This document shows positions 10,799 through 24,100 of a stretch of DNA of 64,000 nt, one piece after another. Numbering within the stretch: the first letter of the stretch is position 1; each line of letters begins with the position of its first letter. Both the position numbers and the translations under genes were made by a program. The stretch is from Rallus limicola. Taxonomy: Eukaryota > Chordata > Aves > Gruiformes > Rallidae. The stretch lies in contig JAKCOZ010000009.1 in NCBI GenBank assembly GCA_022605955.1, positions 1,364,001 through 1,428,000 on the forward strand, in the 5' to 3' direction. Below the pieces are notes generated by a model. That model had not been told where the DNA came from. It saw only the letters and a list, made by a program, of their open reading frames with translations, and did no database searches.

Positions 10799-12647
10799 AC
10801 TCTTATGAGAGAGCCAAATATTCCCTTGTCATCACTGCTCTGAGGAAGTTGACAGAAATACGTTGCTTTCTGCTTGGGTTTTGGGGACCTGGTTTTAAGT
10901 AAATCTGTGTTGACCAGTGGGGTATGTGTGCCTGTGACATTTCCAGCTTCAGTGCTCCTTTCTGCACTGCAGATTGTAGGGGTTTTCTGAACATTTGTAC
11001 CTGTTCTGTGAAGATGAGAGTTGTGAACTGGCAAATTTTCCATGAAACTATTTTCTCAAAACTATCAAGAGCAGGTTAATCTACAAAGGACAGCAGATCT
11101 TAACAAAGCATGGTATCTCAGCAGCACTATAGGAGATGAAATTCATTGTGACAGCTGCAAGGTAAGGCACACTGGAAGGAACAATTGATACATTGATGGG
11201 ATCTAAATTAACTGTAAGTACTCAGGGAAAAATGTCCCAGCTGTCATTGTGAACAGCTCGGTGAAAATCTCTGCCCAGCGTTCAGTAATGATTAAAAAAC
11301 CAAACAAGATGTTACAATGTGCTAAGGAGAGAATAGAGAATACTTCTGAAAATGCTGTAAGGCCATTCTGTAAATCAGTGTGTGAGCTCACCTTGAACCA
11401 CGCGCTCGGTTTTATCACCCCATCTTGAAAAGGATGTATCAGAAATAAAGAATAGGAGCTCTGAAAGTCTGTCTTTTCAGGGAGATTGTTGGGTCAGATT
11501 CATTCTTTGATTTGTACCCTGTGCTGCCCCTGTGAAATCAAATGGTTCTCCAGGTTATAAATCACTACGCAATATGACCTATTTAATTTAGTGCAGGGAT
11601 GCATGAAAATGCTTATGATGAAGATACACGTACTGCAAACAGATAAACTCTGATGTTCCTTGCTGAGCAACCTGCGCTCTGAAATGATCAGCAACGCATG
11701 AAAGCAAATACAAGCATATCATTTATACACACAAGTAAGCATCTGATGCTTGGTATCAACCAGTTTTTCCCTTTTGAAAAACATTTTGGGGGCACAGGAG
11801 CAGAGAAGGAAGATAATTCAAACTTCCTGAGCAGAAGTAAGGATTAAGGAGCAGTATGATGAATTGATTCTGGAAAAATATGCCTCAAAATGAAGGGCAG
11901 GTCAGAACCAGGCACAGGAAAAGGCCCAACATGGATAGCGATGATATGGAAAGCAAAGGTCAGGGACCAAACAAAAAAACCCCAAAAACCCAACCCACTA
12001 CCCAACAAAACAACCCAGGAGTTGATAAACAGGGTAGCCTGGACTGGAGCACAATTTGGAGAAACTTGACAAGAGTCTTAGCCAATGTGATGTGCTCAGA
12101 CAGGGGAAAAGCCACAACTTGCACCAACACCCCTGCAGCGGCAGCAATACACCAACCTGCTCGCTGGGCAGATCAGGCAGCCTCTTTGGCTGGTTCCTAA
12201 CACTTCCTGCATTTGCACTAATCTCTAGCTAGTGCAAGGTAGAATATTTAGGCACTAATTAGAAGTCTTTGGGAGCTCGTCTGTTTGAAGTGTCTGAACT
12301 GAGGCGGGAGCTCGTGCTCCAGCAAGGCAGAGTGAGCTGGTTATTAGTAATGAAAGCTGATCACAGAGGGAGACACTCGGGCTGCGGATCTAATTCATAA
12401 CAGGCAGGAGAGCACGGTTTCAGCAGGGCAGAGAAGGAACATTTCATTCTCTCGTTATACACCTTGGCAGGGGAGAAAGCCCAAATGGAGCATGTCACAG
12501 AGACGCTGCATCTCTGTGCTGGATTAGGTGATTTACCAGAGAGAACAGGTACGGGGTGTGTGTGGGGGGGGGGGAAGTGGAAGGAAGAGGCTAAAGACAT
12601 CTCTCTCCTGGTTTGGTTAAAGGCTAATGGATGGTTAATAGATGATA
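10799..12647. other. Non-genic single-copy sequence
   Basis: No gene recognised. The 106-codon plus-strand frame at 11880-12200 encodes a K/T/Q/N-rich peptide with no domain, partly from an A/C-rich run. I see no reason to call it a gene. A minus-strand AAG|GTGAGC donor-like site near 11390-11395 lacks a supported exon. A mixed GTGTG/G10 run lies near 12555-12572. Confidence 0.45.
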
Positions 12648-13043
12648 TGTGGCGGCTCAGCCCTGGCTGGCAGCCGAGCACCCAGCAGCCACTCACTCAA
12701 CCTGCCCCCACTGTGGGATGGGGAGGAGAACAGGAAGGAAAAGTAAACCTTAACGGGTTGGGATGAGGGCAGGGTCTGGGACAACGAAGGGAGGAGGAAA
12801 CAAGTCATAGAGGAATGCACAAATTGGGTGACTCACAAAAGAATTTCCTTACTGCCCCAAAACCCAATGATGCCCAGGCTGTCCCCAGGCAGTGACCCCT
12901 CCTCCCCTGCCAGCTCCCCCATATTCACAGAGCATTACATCACAGTATGGAATATCCCTTTGGCTAGTTTGGGTCACTGGTCCTGGCCAAATCCCCTCCT
13001 GGACTCTTGTGAAAATTAACTCTATCCTAGATGGGAACCGGGA
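12648..13043 (-). mobile_element. Solo or partial ERVL-like LTR, antisense
   Basis: Reading the minus strand, the sequence begins near 13043 with a degraded 'gatagagttaattttc' block. It continues with 'caaagggatattccatac' and the GATGTAATGCTC stretch, and ends near 12648 with the 'gtgagtggctgctgggtgc' and 'ccagccagggctgagcc' part. This order matches the avian ERVL-like LTR also seen at 24.6 and 27.2-27.8 kb. The expected TATA-box stretch is decayed. No gag/pol/env sequence lies beside it. A flanking target duplication could not be seen. It is a solo LTR with internal divergence. Confidence 0.75.
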
Positions 13044-13738
13044 TACTGTATGACCCATTTATAATGATGGCTCACATCCCTTTCTCCACTGAACCTGGGC
13101 AGAAAGAGGCAAGCTGTGGTAAAAGCTTTGTCTTCCCACATCACCTCTTTTCCTTCCCAAGAAATCAGAACCAGAGAGATCCCATCTCAGAGGGGCTCTT
13201 TTTCTGATTGCCTTTGCACAGGTGCATAGAGGGTAAGGAAGTGATTCCCACCCACATTAAAGGATCAGCCATGACGAGCACCATTTTGACATTTAGTTCA
13301 GTATCAGGTAGCATTGAGTAGAATAAGGCTATACCTTTTTTTTTTTTGTCTCTTTGCTTTATTGCTTGGATTTAGAGAGCAAATAATTCTGGTTTGGTGT
13401 TGGAATAAAGACCATGTATTTCCTCATGCTTTCCCACTAGGTGTTGGCTCAACTATTTATTACAGTGACAGGTATATTCATCAGCTGTGTGTGGGAACAG
13501 ATTTCATCCTGTGGGCAGTGCATGGCAGTTGGTTATGGCTGCTAGAGTCACGTGGCCATGTGTCCCACTACTTGGTTGACATGCCTTCTGTAACTGCAAA
13601 GGGTGCCTGGACAATTCCCAGCACCTTCGGTTTGCTCAGGGCTGTTTGGGGAGCAAGAGGCAGCAGAAGAGAAGCAGGCTTCCAGAATTTAATTAGGGCT
13701 GTAGGAAATAGTTTCCTTTGCTATTGCAGGGCCACAGT

Positions 13739-13740
<2 letters not shown>
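13044..13740. other. Non-genic single-copy sequence
   Basis: No repeat or gene recognised. The 159-codon frame ending in the TG repeat gives a hydrophobic start and then a CV repeat from the microsatellite. It has no domain and is not called. Confidence 0.5.

Positions 13741-13791
<51 letters not shown>
13741..13791. repeat. (TG)25 microsatellite
   Basis: Twenty-five perfect TG units. Uninterrupted alternating purine-pyrimidine DNA of this length can adopt Z-DNA and is almost certainly polymorphic. Confidence 0.97.
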
Positions 13792-13794
<3 letters not shown>

Positions 13795-16700
13795 CAGCCT
13801 TGCTTGTCAAGTGAGGATTTACATAGACTTTATAAACATTAATGATGCATTCCCTGGAGAACTGCATCTGTCCAACAGCGTGTGCTGCAAAGGTGGAATA
13901 GCCCTGGTGGTGTTCTTAAACAACTTCCCTTACCAAAAACGATTGCACAAGCGCATTTACTGTGAATGCAGGACACTATAGTTAGATATTACTTCATATC
14001 TCCTGGCGAACGGACAATTAGGAGCATTTCTCATGGTAATTGGTATCTCCCTCAGTAAGGTCACAGGAGGTTTTGCAAGCTGTCTATTAACTGTGCATCT
14101 TAGTTTTCTTACATAGCGTGAAGCACATTTTACATAACACTTTTTCAGTGGTAGTTTTGGGGAGTCAAGCAAGGAAGTTTTGCATGACAATAATAATTGC
14201 TCCAGTTCCTAAAACCAGGAGCAAGCCTGACAAAGGATTAACAACATCCACACCTCTGAAGTACCTCTGCTTTGTCGCTTCCCTTCTCCTTTCTTTGGAA
14301 CAGTTATAAAGCAAGCATGACACCTTTGTGGGAAGAAAGGGTTTTCTTAGGCCGTATTCTGCTGCCACCAACACAAACATAATTAGGGTAAGAACAAAAA
14401 AGTTACTCATCAACGTTATTGCAGTGAACGTAGCAGTCAGGCTGTGACAACGCAGCTCTCGTGGTGAAGTGTCTAGACAACAAGCCCTCACAGGTGCAGA
14501 CAATAAACCCGGCTGGGTACACACCTCACTCTATTTAAAATTCTTTACAGAACTGCTTTGTGAGTGAGATTTCAGGAGGAGCAAGCAAAAGGTGAAAAAT
14601 CTCCGTTATAAAAGTTTCAACACATTTTCTAGAGAGGACAAGCATAAAAGTTTACAGTTCCCATTATGGCTTTCTCTGAACCAGACAAACCCTTGAGATT
14701 ACGGTAAGGCAGGCATGCCAGGGTTATAAATATATTTATAGGAAGCACTGGTGCAGTGAGTAAATGGGCTGTTGCTTCCAGCAGGCTCCCCGGAGGAATC
14801 ACACACGGGCTCTGCAGCTTCTCCAAGGGCAGGCATCCTGACCGGCGCGTCCCGCCAGCAGCAGGTGGCAATGAACTTTGAGCAGTCTCTGAGAGTGCCC
14901 TGAAGCAGGTATGTCATGTGGGCTCTTTCTTGCTCCAGCAAATTGCTGTTCTACCCAGCCAGATACAGCCTGTGAGTGAATATATAACCCACGCTTGGAC
15001 CCGCTGAGGTCCTCAGGTACATCCAAGAAGCAATGAAGCCAAACAGGTGGAGAGAGTTGAGGAACTGTTGTCTGTTTCTGTGACTTTTGTTAGGGGAATA
15101 TCAGATGGAAAACTTTGTCAAATTGACTTATAATTACTGAGTACCTTTTTTTTTTCCCCCTGATATCCTTAAAACAATATCTTTCTTGCATATTAGTTTC
15201 CATGTGGGTAGACATGTAGTTCAGACTAATCAGTCTAGTTTGAAGCTGGACTGCTGGCATGGTAAGGCTCCTTGCTTTTAGGCTCCATATGAATTTCATT
15301 CCAGTTGTCAAGTGGATCTGAAGCAGCAAAGAGAGGTTGGGCACTGCCCACGCTCCACTGTGAACCCGTGGCTGTGTCACACAGCTTCTCAGCGTCGATT
15401 AGAAAGAAAGAAAAACTCACACTGCCACAGCCCCAGAATAAATCTGTGTATACCCTGAGTCTGGACAGAAGCTGTCCAACAACGCTGCTTGCCCTAGCAG
15501 ATAAAGGAGCATTCTGTTGCCTGTTTACTTGTACGTGCACTTTATCACTTACAGAAACATGCCCTTTCTAGCACTGCATGCGTTTCTACCGCTCTGCTGG
15601 TTCTAGCCAGCCATCATGCCATACTGGTGCCACCAGCACGTGTTGATTTGATGCCTTTGATACCCTTCTGTACTATCACTTCTTGTACTTGTTGTCTTAA
15701 CTGAGGCTAGAGTCCCCCCCGAGATCAGCTATGCCAGCTCACGACTTAATCACATTAGATAACTGCCTAAACCTTAAGCAGACTGTCAGTGGAGTGGGAA
15801 AGAGCAAACTGCCCTTTTTTTCTGTAAGCCAGGGAAGACAGGGAATTAACTGTTCCAACACAAACAATGTATTTCTCTTTCTTACTGGCTCAGCCTTTCC
15901 TGCCGTTGCTGCTAATAGAAAGGTAACGTGCAAGGAGTGGTAATGACTCCCTCACAGTCTCCTGCACCTTTTTGCCTCCCCAGCTGCAGAGCTAACTCTG
16001 CTGCTACACCAAAGTACAATTTTTCTCAGGGCCCTGAGAAAAAACTGCACCTGCAGAGGAGCTGTAACACCATGCCTTTCTGCCACGCTCAAGCATCCTG
16101 ACTGAGGCCTTTTGTCCTGTAACAGGAACCAAAACAAATAGAAAAGAGTAGTTGTGTACCAGAAGGGGAAAGCACTCCATGCAGTGATGCTTTCCAGCAT
16201 GCAGGGTGAATGGTGCGGTGCGTTGGCACAGACAAGGAGAAGACTCAATAGTGCAGAAACCTTCTGGGAGTTAACTTACTGCAAGCGTTTACTACTATTG
16301 CTCTGGATAAGAGTCTCCCTGCTCAGAGGGAGAGTGAATGCTGTCTTGTTCAACTCTGTGTTAAGCTCCTTGGATATTTATTCCACTTAGGTAATCTCTG
16401 AATATCAACATTTCCAGAGAGCTACTGTGTTATGATTGCCCTTGAGGACCAATGCTCATGTCCATTTCGTTTTCTCACTAGAAGAAGACTCAAGCAACAA
16501 CTGAGTTGTTAAAATAAATGTGGGATTATTATGGGAAAACACTGGCTCATTTGATGCCTTTCTGTAAGGCTGTGGGAAGTTCAGCTTTGCTGTGGGATTT
16601 CAGGATCTCATACTCTTGGAAATATGTACTCTCCCCATAAGCCTTTGAAATGCATCCATATGCCAAACATTTTACAGACAAGGAAGAGGAAAGATGAAGT

Positions 16701-17454
16701 ACTTAAAAATAAGTAATTATATAGATAAAATACTGGTAAATCTTTGAATATCAGAAACTAGTTTTGCTGAAGATAAGGATTAATCAGTCTCAGTTAATGA
16801 ATGTTCACATGCCACATCCAGTATTTTCTAGAAGAGTTTACTGCTGGTAAAGAAGTCATTTTCAAAAGCATTAAGGACAGTAATGAGTTATAACTGTCCT
16901 ATAACAATGTAACTAATGAGTTATAGCTATTTCAGCATTGTCTGAGAATAAAACTCAGTGGCTGGCTGAAACATCATGGAAACTTCTGGCATGCAGCAGT
17001 TTCTTTTTATATTTTTTTTTTTAAATAATGTTGGTGTTAATGCAATATTTTTTTTCTTTCTCTAAAAGTGTGATGTTGAGTGAGCTATATGGTAAAGTAG
17101 AAAAATTGATTTACCAGTTTCATCTGTTATCTTTCCATAGTTTGAACTGGGTTGCTTATGGTCATCTGTATAAATCACAGGCAACTGTTTCAATAGCTTG
17201 GGGTAAGGTACACATGATTAGAGGTGGCAGTTAGTGTGCTTTAATTATAGCAGGTGAAAATGTAGTGGGTCTAAATAACTATCTCCACACCTCCACACGG
17301 TCCTTCCCACCTGGAAAAAGACCAAACCAGTAACTTCAAGACAGGTTTCAGTAAGGAGGTGAGGAAAAAAAAATAAATAAAAAGAAAAAAATATATATGG
17401 ACAGCCCTATTTACCAAGTAGGAGATGTTAAACAGCTGACAGGGTGGAGACAGA
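13792..17454. other. Non-genic single-copy sequence
   Basis: About 3.7 kb without a recognised gene or mobile element. A 119-codon minus-strand frame at 14165-14524 encodes two hydrophobic stretches but matches no known family. Overlapping frames at 14.6-15.6 kb are likewise unassigned. A-rich low complexity with AAATAAATAAAA words lies at 17366-17398, immediately upstream of the CR1 copy. Confidence 0.45.
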
Positions 17455-18132
17455 TTACAGTATCCATACAGATTAGGAGAGGATGTCCTGGAAAGCAGCC
17501 CTGAGGAAGAGGACTTGGGAGTACTCACGGATGAGAAGCTGGACAGGAGCCACCCGTGTGCATCTGCAGCCCAGAAGGCCAACCCCATCCTGGGCTGCAT
17601 CACAAGGAGTGTGGCCAGCAGATGGAGAGGGGATTCTGCCCCTCTGCTCTGCTCTGGGGAGACCTCACCTGCAGTGCTGTGTCCAGCTCTGGAGCTCTTG
17701 ATGCAAGAAGGACATGGAGCTGTTGGGGCACGTCCAGAGGAGGCCACAAAAATGATCCAAGGCCTGGAGCACCTCTGCTATGAAGCCTGACTGAGAGTGT
17801 TGGTCTTCTTGCCTATGAGAAAGCTGGGGAAGAACTGTTCACAAGAGAATGTAGCAATAGGATGAGGAGTGATGGTTTTACACTGGAAAGGGTAGATTTA
17901 AGTTGGATATTATGAAAAAATTCTTCACTCTGAGGGTGGTCGATCACTGGAAGAGGTTGCCCAGAGAGGTGGTGGAGGCCCCATCCCTGGAGACATTCAA
18001 GGTCAGGCTTGATGGGGCTCTGAGCGACCTGCTGTAGTGAAGATGTCCCTGCTCACTGCAGGGGTGGGACTAGATGGGCTTTGAAGGTCCCTGAACACCC
18101 AATACATTCTATTATTCTGTGATTCTATGATA
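17455..18132 (+). mobile_element. CR1 LINE, 3' part of ORF2 plus 3' UTR
   Basis: About 680 bp of sense CR1. The first part translates in pieces to the conserved C-terminal ORF2 region, with segments such as 'EDLGVLTDEKLDRSHPCAS' and 'AQKANPILGCI', then a frame change. From about 17810 it is 3' UTR with 'ggtggtggaggccccatccc', 'ctgctcactgcaggggtggg' and a terminal tail of ATTCTATT/ATTCTGTG/ATTCTATG units. Frameshifts and stops make it dead. Its 3' UTR is of the type in the 20.7-21.2 kb copy and differs from the subfamily at 1.2, 28.9, 39.7 and 56.3 kb. Confidence 0.93.
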
Positions 18133-20705
18133 CATATGGAAAACCACGCCCAGTTTATAGATCCTCCAGATATCACTAAGTCCCTGAGAGTCTGGTCTAA
18201 AATTCACTGTGGTTGTGTGTAATCCTACCTCAGCAAAGGATTCTGGAACAACAATGAGCCACTTCTCATCCATTATTTCTTTCCCCATTCTTTCTCAGTG
18301 GACCTTTTAGAGTTCCCTCCCTTCCCCCCTTCTTTTTTTTTTTTTGCAGTGGTTGAAGAGATCTAGTTCTTAATTAGTCCATCAGTAGGGATTTTGCAGG
18401 TGAAACTTTTGCAATTCACACATCTGTCTTCTTCAGGAAGGTTATTAGACTAGAGCACAGATCCATTTGTCTCCTTTTGCAGGCTTCTGACAAACTGTTC
18501 TTTGTTCCCTATGGGAGTGTGGGAATTGTAATATAGGCAGAAAATTGACCCTGCATGAGTGAGTCTGAGAGCAGGAATACATCTCCAAGCGGTCTTAAAA
18601 AAACAAGGCAAGCCCCAATTTGCAACATTTAATAAAGCACTTAAAATTGCTGAGGAAAAAGAGAAAAGGATTTCTTCCTTACAGACCATGGAAAAGAAAA
18701 TTTTTTAAATAATTTACTCTTGGTGCTGACATTGCTGCATCCTTTCTGGAAGCAGAGTATTTAGGTCTTTTTTACACTGAAGCAGTGGACAACCTTTTCT
18801 CTGTTTTCCCTGGTCTTTCTGCTGGACAATTGTGGCTTTGTTATGCAGAAGGTCCTACTCACAGGTACATTTTTCTTTAAAAAAAGCTCACTTAAAGCAG
18901 TGAGACAAGGTGACTACATACATTGTGCTGCTGGGAGGCATCTATTCCAGTCTCAGTCTACCAGACCTTCTCCTTTGATACCCCAGGCATAAGCAGCATC
19001 CACCAGCTATTGCAACAGCTTCCATAGTTTCAGCCAAAGCTTTTGTTGCTGAAGTTCATGCAATCTACTGCTGTGAATGTTTCATTGCCAGACTGGAGGT
19101 GGGATCCATTCATAAACCTACCTCCTAATAATTCAATGCCTTCAAATATTTCAGCGTTACCAGTTCACTCAAGTCCCTAATTCCTAAGGAAGACTCACCT
19201 CACCCTTGGTGCCATGTGTACGTTTCAAACCCTCTCTGACTCTGGGCTTTGTGAATGATTCTGCACCCTGCTGCACCTCTGAATGTTAGCTCTCCTTGTA
19301 CATGATTTGAGGAATGATGGTTGTCCTAGAGAAGCAGGGTCAGATGGCTCAGAGACAGTCAGTGTTTAGTCATCTTCTGTTTCCAGAATTCTGCTTTTGC
19401 CATAATGCCTACTCAATTTTAAATAAATTCATGATTATCTTTATTAGTAGTAGGATTAATGACTAATGCAGCTTTGTTTACACTTTCTGCATTGTGACTT
19501 CACTATGATCCCCCAAAAATGTGTTTTCTTTCTACCTCTGAGCATTGCTATCCACAAAACAGGTTGTAATTTTCCAGTACACCTTTCCTCTTTTCTCCAT
19601 CTGTTGTCTTCCTTATAGGGCAGTCACTGTGAAATACTGCAGGGTAATTATCACAACAATAGGGTCTGGAAATTAATGGTAACATAAGATAATGTAACAG
19701 AAAACAGCTTTATAGATGGCTCCATTATTCCCACCAACAGACAAATGCCTATACCTATATAATAATCAATAGACATCAAGCATTTAAATCTATGTTTTGT
19801 GCTGGTTCAACATCTGGAAGGCAGTATCTTTTTTATTTCATTAAATTATGCTGAAGGAACTTTTGGAGGAGCACAAAGTTCATTGATGCTTGCCTGACCT
19901 ATTCCATGGGGGCCCTTTATTTATTGCAGGTTGCCAGGTTACCTTCTGCTTGGTCATTGAAATCACTTGACATGAAGCTTTTATCTGCTAGTAGAAGGTT
20001 GATGACCATGCCATTTATTTCAGTAAAGAGTTATCCTGTCACTTTTAGTCATAGCTGCATAAATGTTGTGATGATAATAGTAGAAAACTTTATCTCTTAA
20101 AGTGGCAACTGTTATTTTATCCCCTGGAGCAAACTGTCAGGATTCCTAAAGGTCTTATATTAAATTGCAAATCTAGCACCACTGTGCCTGAATTCTAATT
20201 TTAGTTTCTCATGTTAGAAAGTGGAGTTCTGAGCAACTGTGCACTCAATTAAGGCTATGTTTTACTATTTCTCATCTAAGACAATAAGCTTTTTCAATTA
20301 GCTCAAAATTAAATCAAATCATTTCCAATCTAATTTTTCTTAAATACAGTAATAAAAAAAAAAACCACAAACATTAACTTCCTATGCACTCTAGAGGCCT
20401 TTTCTCCAATGTTGGATTTTCTCTACACAGAAAGTTGAGGATTGCTTGCCTGCTAAGGCAAACGAGCAGCTGATGATCCAGTAACTGAAGCCCATTTCAT
20501 TAGCAGCTGATCAGAAACGCTGAGGCTCCTCAACATCAATCCCTGAAGCTATGATGTAACTGAAGCACATTCAAAATAGCTTTCAGCAAGCTCTAAATTA
20601 ACACTTTATGGGTTAGTCCACAAAGAATATTTCTTTTGTAATACATATTTAAGTCATGAGGAAGACTTAAGTTTTAGGTCCTCTTGCTACCTGGTCTGCA
20701 GAAGA
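18133..20705. other. Non-genic single-copy sequence
   Basis: No gene recognised between the two CR1 copies. Small poly-T runs occur near 18330-18346. The stretch 20440-20620 is repeat-free and CNE-like, with repeated 'cagctgat' words, but this is weak. Confidence 0.45.
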
Positions 20706-21156
20706 ATGATGAGTAGGTTTACTGAGGAGTCATTTGACAACCACCCTGCCAGCCTCACCTCTGTGCCTGGGGAGACCATGGGACAGATCCTCCTAGAAGC
20801 TCTGCTGAGGCACACAGAGGGCAGGGAGGTGATTTGTGACAGCCAGCGTGACTTCACTAGGAGCCAGTCCTGCCTGACTGATCTAGTGGCTTTCTAGAGT
20901 GGAGTGACTGCATCAGTGGACAAGGCAAGAGCTGTGGTGTCTATCTGGGTTTCTGCAGGGCCTTTGACATGGTCCCCACAGCATCCTTCTACCTAAGTTG
21001 GAGAGATTTGGATTTTATGGGTGGATTGTTCACTGGACTGAGCACCCTGCTCTAGTGAAGACGTCCCTGCTCACTGCAGGGGTGGGACTGGATGACCTCT
21101 AAATGTCCCTTCCAACCTTAAACATTCTGGGATTCTGTGTTTCTCTGTTTCTATGA
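20706..21156 (+). mobile_element. CR1 LINE with reverse transcriptase remnant and internal deletion
   Basis: From 20706 to about 21035 the sequence encodes part of the CR1 ORF2 reverse transcriptase. Peptide pieces include 'NHPASLTSVPGETMGQILLE' and, in a shifted frame near 20959-20977, 'RAFDMVP', which corresponds to the conserved xAFDxV(P) catalytic-core region of LINE RTs. At about 21038 it jumps directly to the 3' UTR ('ctgctcactgcaggggtggg') and the ATTCTGTG-type tail. The rest of the RT domain, well over 1 kb in an intact CR1, is missing. Stop codons and frameshifts mark it as inactive. Confidence 0.92.
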
Positions 21157-24100
21157 CTGACTTAGTCCTGAATTTTCCGGTTTAGTCTGCAGTGCTTTAG
21201 AGATGACTGCAACTACCACAGGAAAAAACATGATAAAACTTGATGCTGGGGAGAGTCTGTTTTTGTGACATGGCAGAGGTTTGTAAGAACCTTAGAGGCA
21301 GGGAAAGGGTGAGTGGGGATCAGCAGTTCCCTTTTAGTGCAATATCTTGGGAGCATAACTTGAAGCCAGGAGATGACAGGCGATGGTGCTTTAGACAGGA
21401 TGCAGTTAAGCCATGGTGGAAACACTGATCTCCATGGGAGTGCAAGGGGAGCTCTTGGTAGAAATAATTACTGATGAGAATTTAAAGTGTGCAAGTGAAG
21501 AGGCCATGTTCAGAAAGCTCTTTCCTGTGTTACCAATATTGCTGTTAAGAGGGAGGCAGGATATATTATGTATTATATCATACATGACCTGCTATTTGCT
21601 GTGCTGGTCTCCCACCCTCTATCCCAGCTGCCAAAGGTAAATCTCAAGCCTTTTTTTTCCAGGTGGACTCTGCTGAAGCACTTAAGATCACTTCTGTGAG
21701 AGCATGGGGTCAGGGGGAGTCAGCAGCATGTCCTTGCCTCTTCCCAGCAGGGAGCTGCTTGCATGTGCCCTCGTTTCACTACAGTGGGAGCCATGAGAAT
21801 GCATTACCCTGCACTCAGGGAAGTTAGACAGTCGAATATTAAGTTGCAGAAACAAGAAAATTAGATGACATATGTGCAACAATAAATCCTTTTACAAGGT
21901 TTTGGATGAAATATTATGTGTTGTAGCTACTTCAGCAGCCTAAACTGGCTCAATTTGGTTCATAAAGGCAGTATGGATATACATTTGTATAAATAACAAA
22001 TGCAATAAATATACTTCATTTAAAAATCAGAAACTGACAGCTTAATGTATGCTTTTTCCAGGATATTTTAAGTTCTTCAGTAAACCTTCATTGAGATGAC
22101 ATATCTACATGGAGGTGTAGACCACATGTGCAGACAAAAAGATTAAATTAAGATCCTTGCCAGTTTATTTTCACCAGTTTCAAACCCAGGCTTGTTCTCA
22201 GAATGGTTATCCCTCTGCAAAGTAGCAAGAATGAGCTAAGCTCTCCTGTTAGCAAATTTTTCAGTTGCATGCCATAAACAAGCTGCATGTTGTGCTTAGG
22301 TGAGATCCCAGAATAAAGCTCAGAGCTAATTAGTTCACTGATTTTAGTGTCGAGCTGAATTTCCTTTAGCTTACAGCTTTCTAAACGTTCCAGACTAGAT
22401 GCTTCTCATGATTCCTCTTCCACTTACTATAATGCATACAGCACTTTACCACACTCGACTGGCACTTTAAATCATCCCCCTTGGTGCCTTCTCATTACAT
22501 GCACACACACACACATACAGAAACACAACTCCAGCATTGATCCAACCAGGAAAATCAAACTCACTCCTTTCTTCCTCCTGCCCAGTACCTGTTACCAGCC
22601 CAGGCAGCTTTGCTTTGCATCCTGCCATGAAATGCAGCACCAGTTTCCAGGTGCTTGATCAGCTGGTGCCCTGCAGAATAACAGCACTCAGAGCAAAACA
22701 CAGGGACATGCTCATTTCCCATCTCATCTTTACTAAAATGACAAGTTTCCCTTGCAGCTTGGTCTACTGGTGCAGGACAATGTTATGGTAGGTGGCAATG
22801 AATACAGAATCACAGTATCTCAATGCCTCTGTTGGTTTGGGTTGGCTTTCATTTAAAGCTATCCTCTGTGGATATCCTCTTGTCCTTCCTGCTCCCCTAA
22901 TGCACATCTCAGCCTAGCTCCTTCCAGGTGCCTTACACCACCTGCCCATGCTGCTCATGAGAGAGGTGAAGTTACTACTTCTTAGGAGGGAGTTCACCAA
23001 ACCTTGCTGAATGGGGGAAGGGGGTGGCACGAATGTACCTTGACAAAGCACTTATTAAAAGTGGTTATAGGATGGGAACATTGCTCTCATCCTCTGATGA
23101 CTCTCCAGCTGCCGCTATATTTTTCTCAAAAATAAAATGTGGACTGCAGCAGCTACTGTATTTCTAATCAGCATGGTAATTCACCATCCTCCCCATTTCC
23201 CTCAGGACCAATTAAGGGAAACATCAAAAAGTGTAGTGACTTTAATTAGCCAGTTATTCAGCACGTTTTTATCATTAGTCTGCTCTGTAACCACCACCCT
23301 CATCACAACTATAATAATGGAGTAAATTAAACTATAGATATTGACCATATTTAATAAGCAATTCCAAAGCAAACTGGATTTAGCCATAATCTAGTGGGTC
23401 AGTGGGTGCAGCTGCCAATCACCATCACCTCACGTCACTCTGAGCTCACTTTCTTGGAGACTGTAGCTATGACTGTGAAACTGTCCCTGTGAATCAGATC
23501 CCTACAGTGAATTCTCAGGGAGACAGTATAAAAAGCAAAATCAAATGCTATGAGAAGTTTCCCTCTTTAGCAATAGGATTTCATAAATCAAATGCAAGAT
23601 GAAAACAAATTTCCTTTGTGGAAAGAAGTCCAGGGCTCCTGTGTGTGCTAAACAGTGGATTGTTTTGTTTGTTGATGTCTGTTTTGGATAATATTAAAGA
23701 AATATCGTTGATTACTGAAGATTATCAGAGAAGGAGGAAGAAATGGAATATCTCTGAGGAGTATTGATGAGGTTCTAGAAAAAAAAGAAAAAAATTCCAA
23801 AAACTACCAGACTGTCACAAGCCATAAACATTTTGGGGGACTTTTGGGTTTGTTTTTGTTCTCTGTGATAGACATTTAAGTGACAAAGACAGAGGCCATA
23901 TTCATCCATTCAAGGTACCACACGACCTTGTAATCCCTGTATATCACAAAAGCTTTTACACTTATGTCTTAAATTTATAGAAAACAGATGTGACTTGGTG
24001 ACAATCACAAAAATGGAGCCAATGGCTGACAACTCTCTCCAGAGCCCTAGGCTGGCATATTAATTTGCCTTGTATGCCCCTGCTCTCTGAATGTGCTCAC

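Noticed and set aside
13314..13793. 159-codon plus-strand frame
   Set aside because: It ends in a Cys-Val repeat encoded by the (TG)25 microsatellite. The rest has no domain and no splice signals.
14165..14524. 119-codon minus-strand frame with two hydrophobic stretches
   Set aside because: No recognisable membrane-protein family, no splice sites or promoter. Hydrophobic runs are expected from T-rich complements in AT-rich DNA.
17271..17790. Frames of up to 158 codons on both strands
   Set aside because: They overlap the CR1 copy starting at about 17455 and are repeat-derived.
22805..22860. Possible antisense CR1 end (gaatcacag...ggtttgggttgg)
   Set aside because: The expected 'gaagggacct' continuation is absent and the match is too short.
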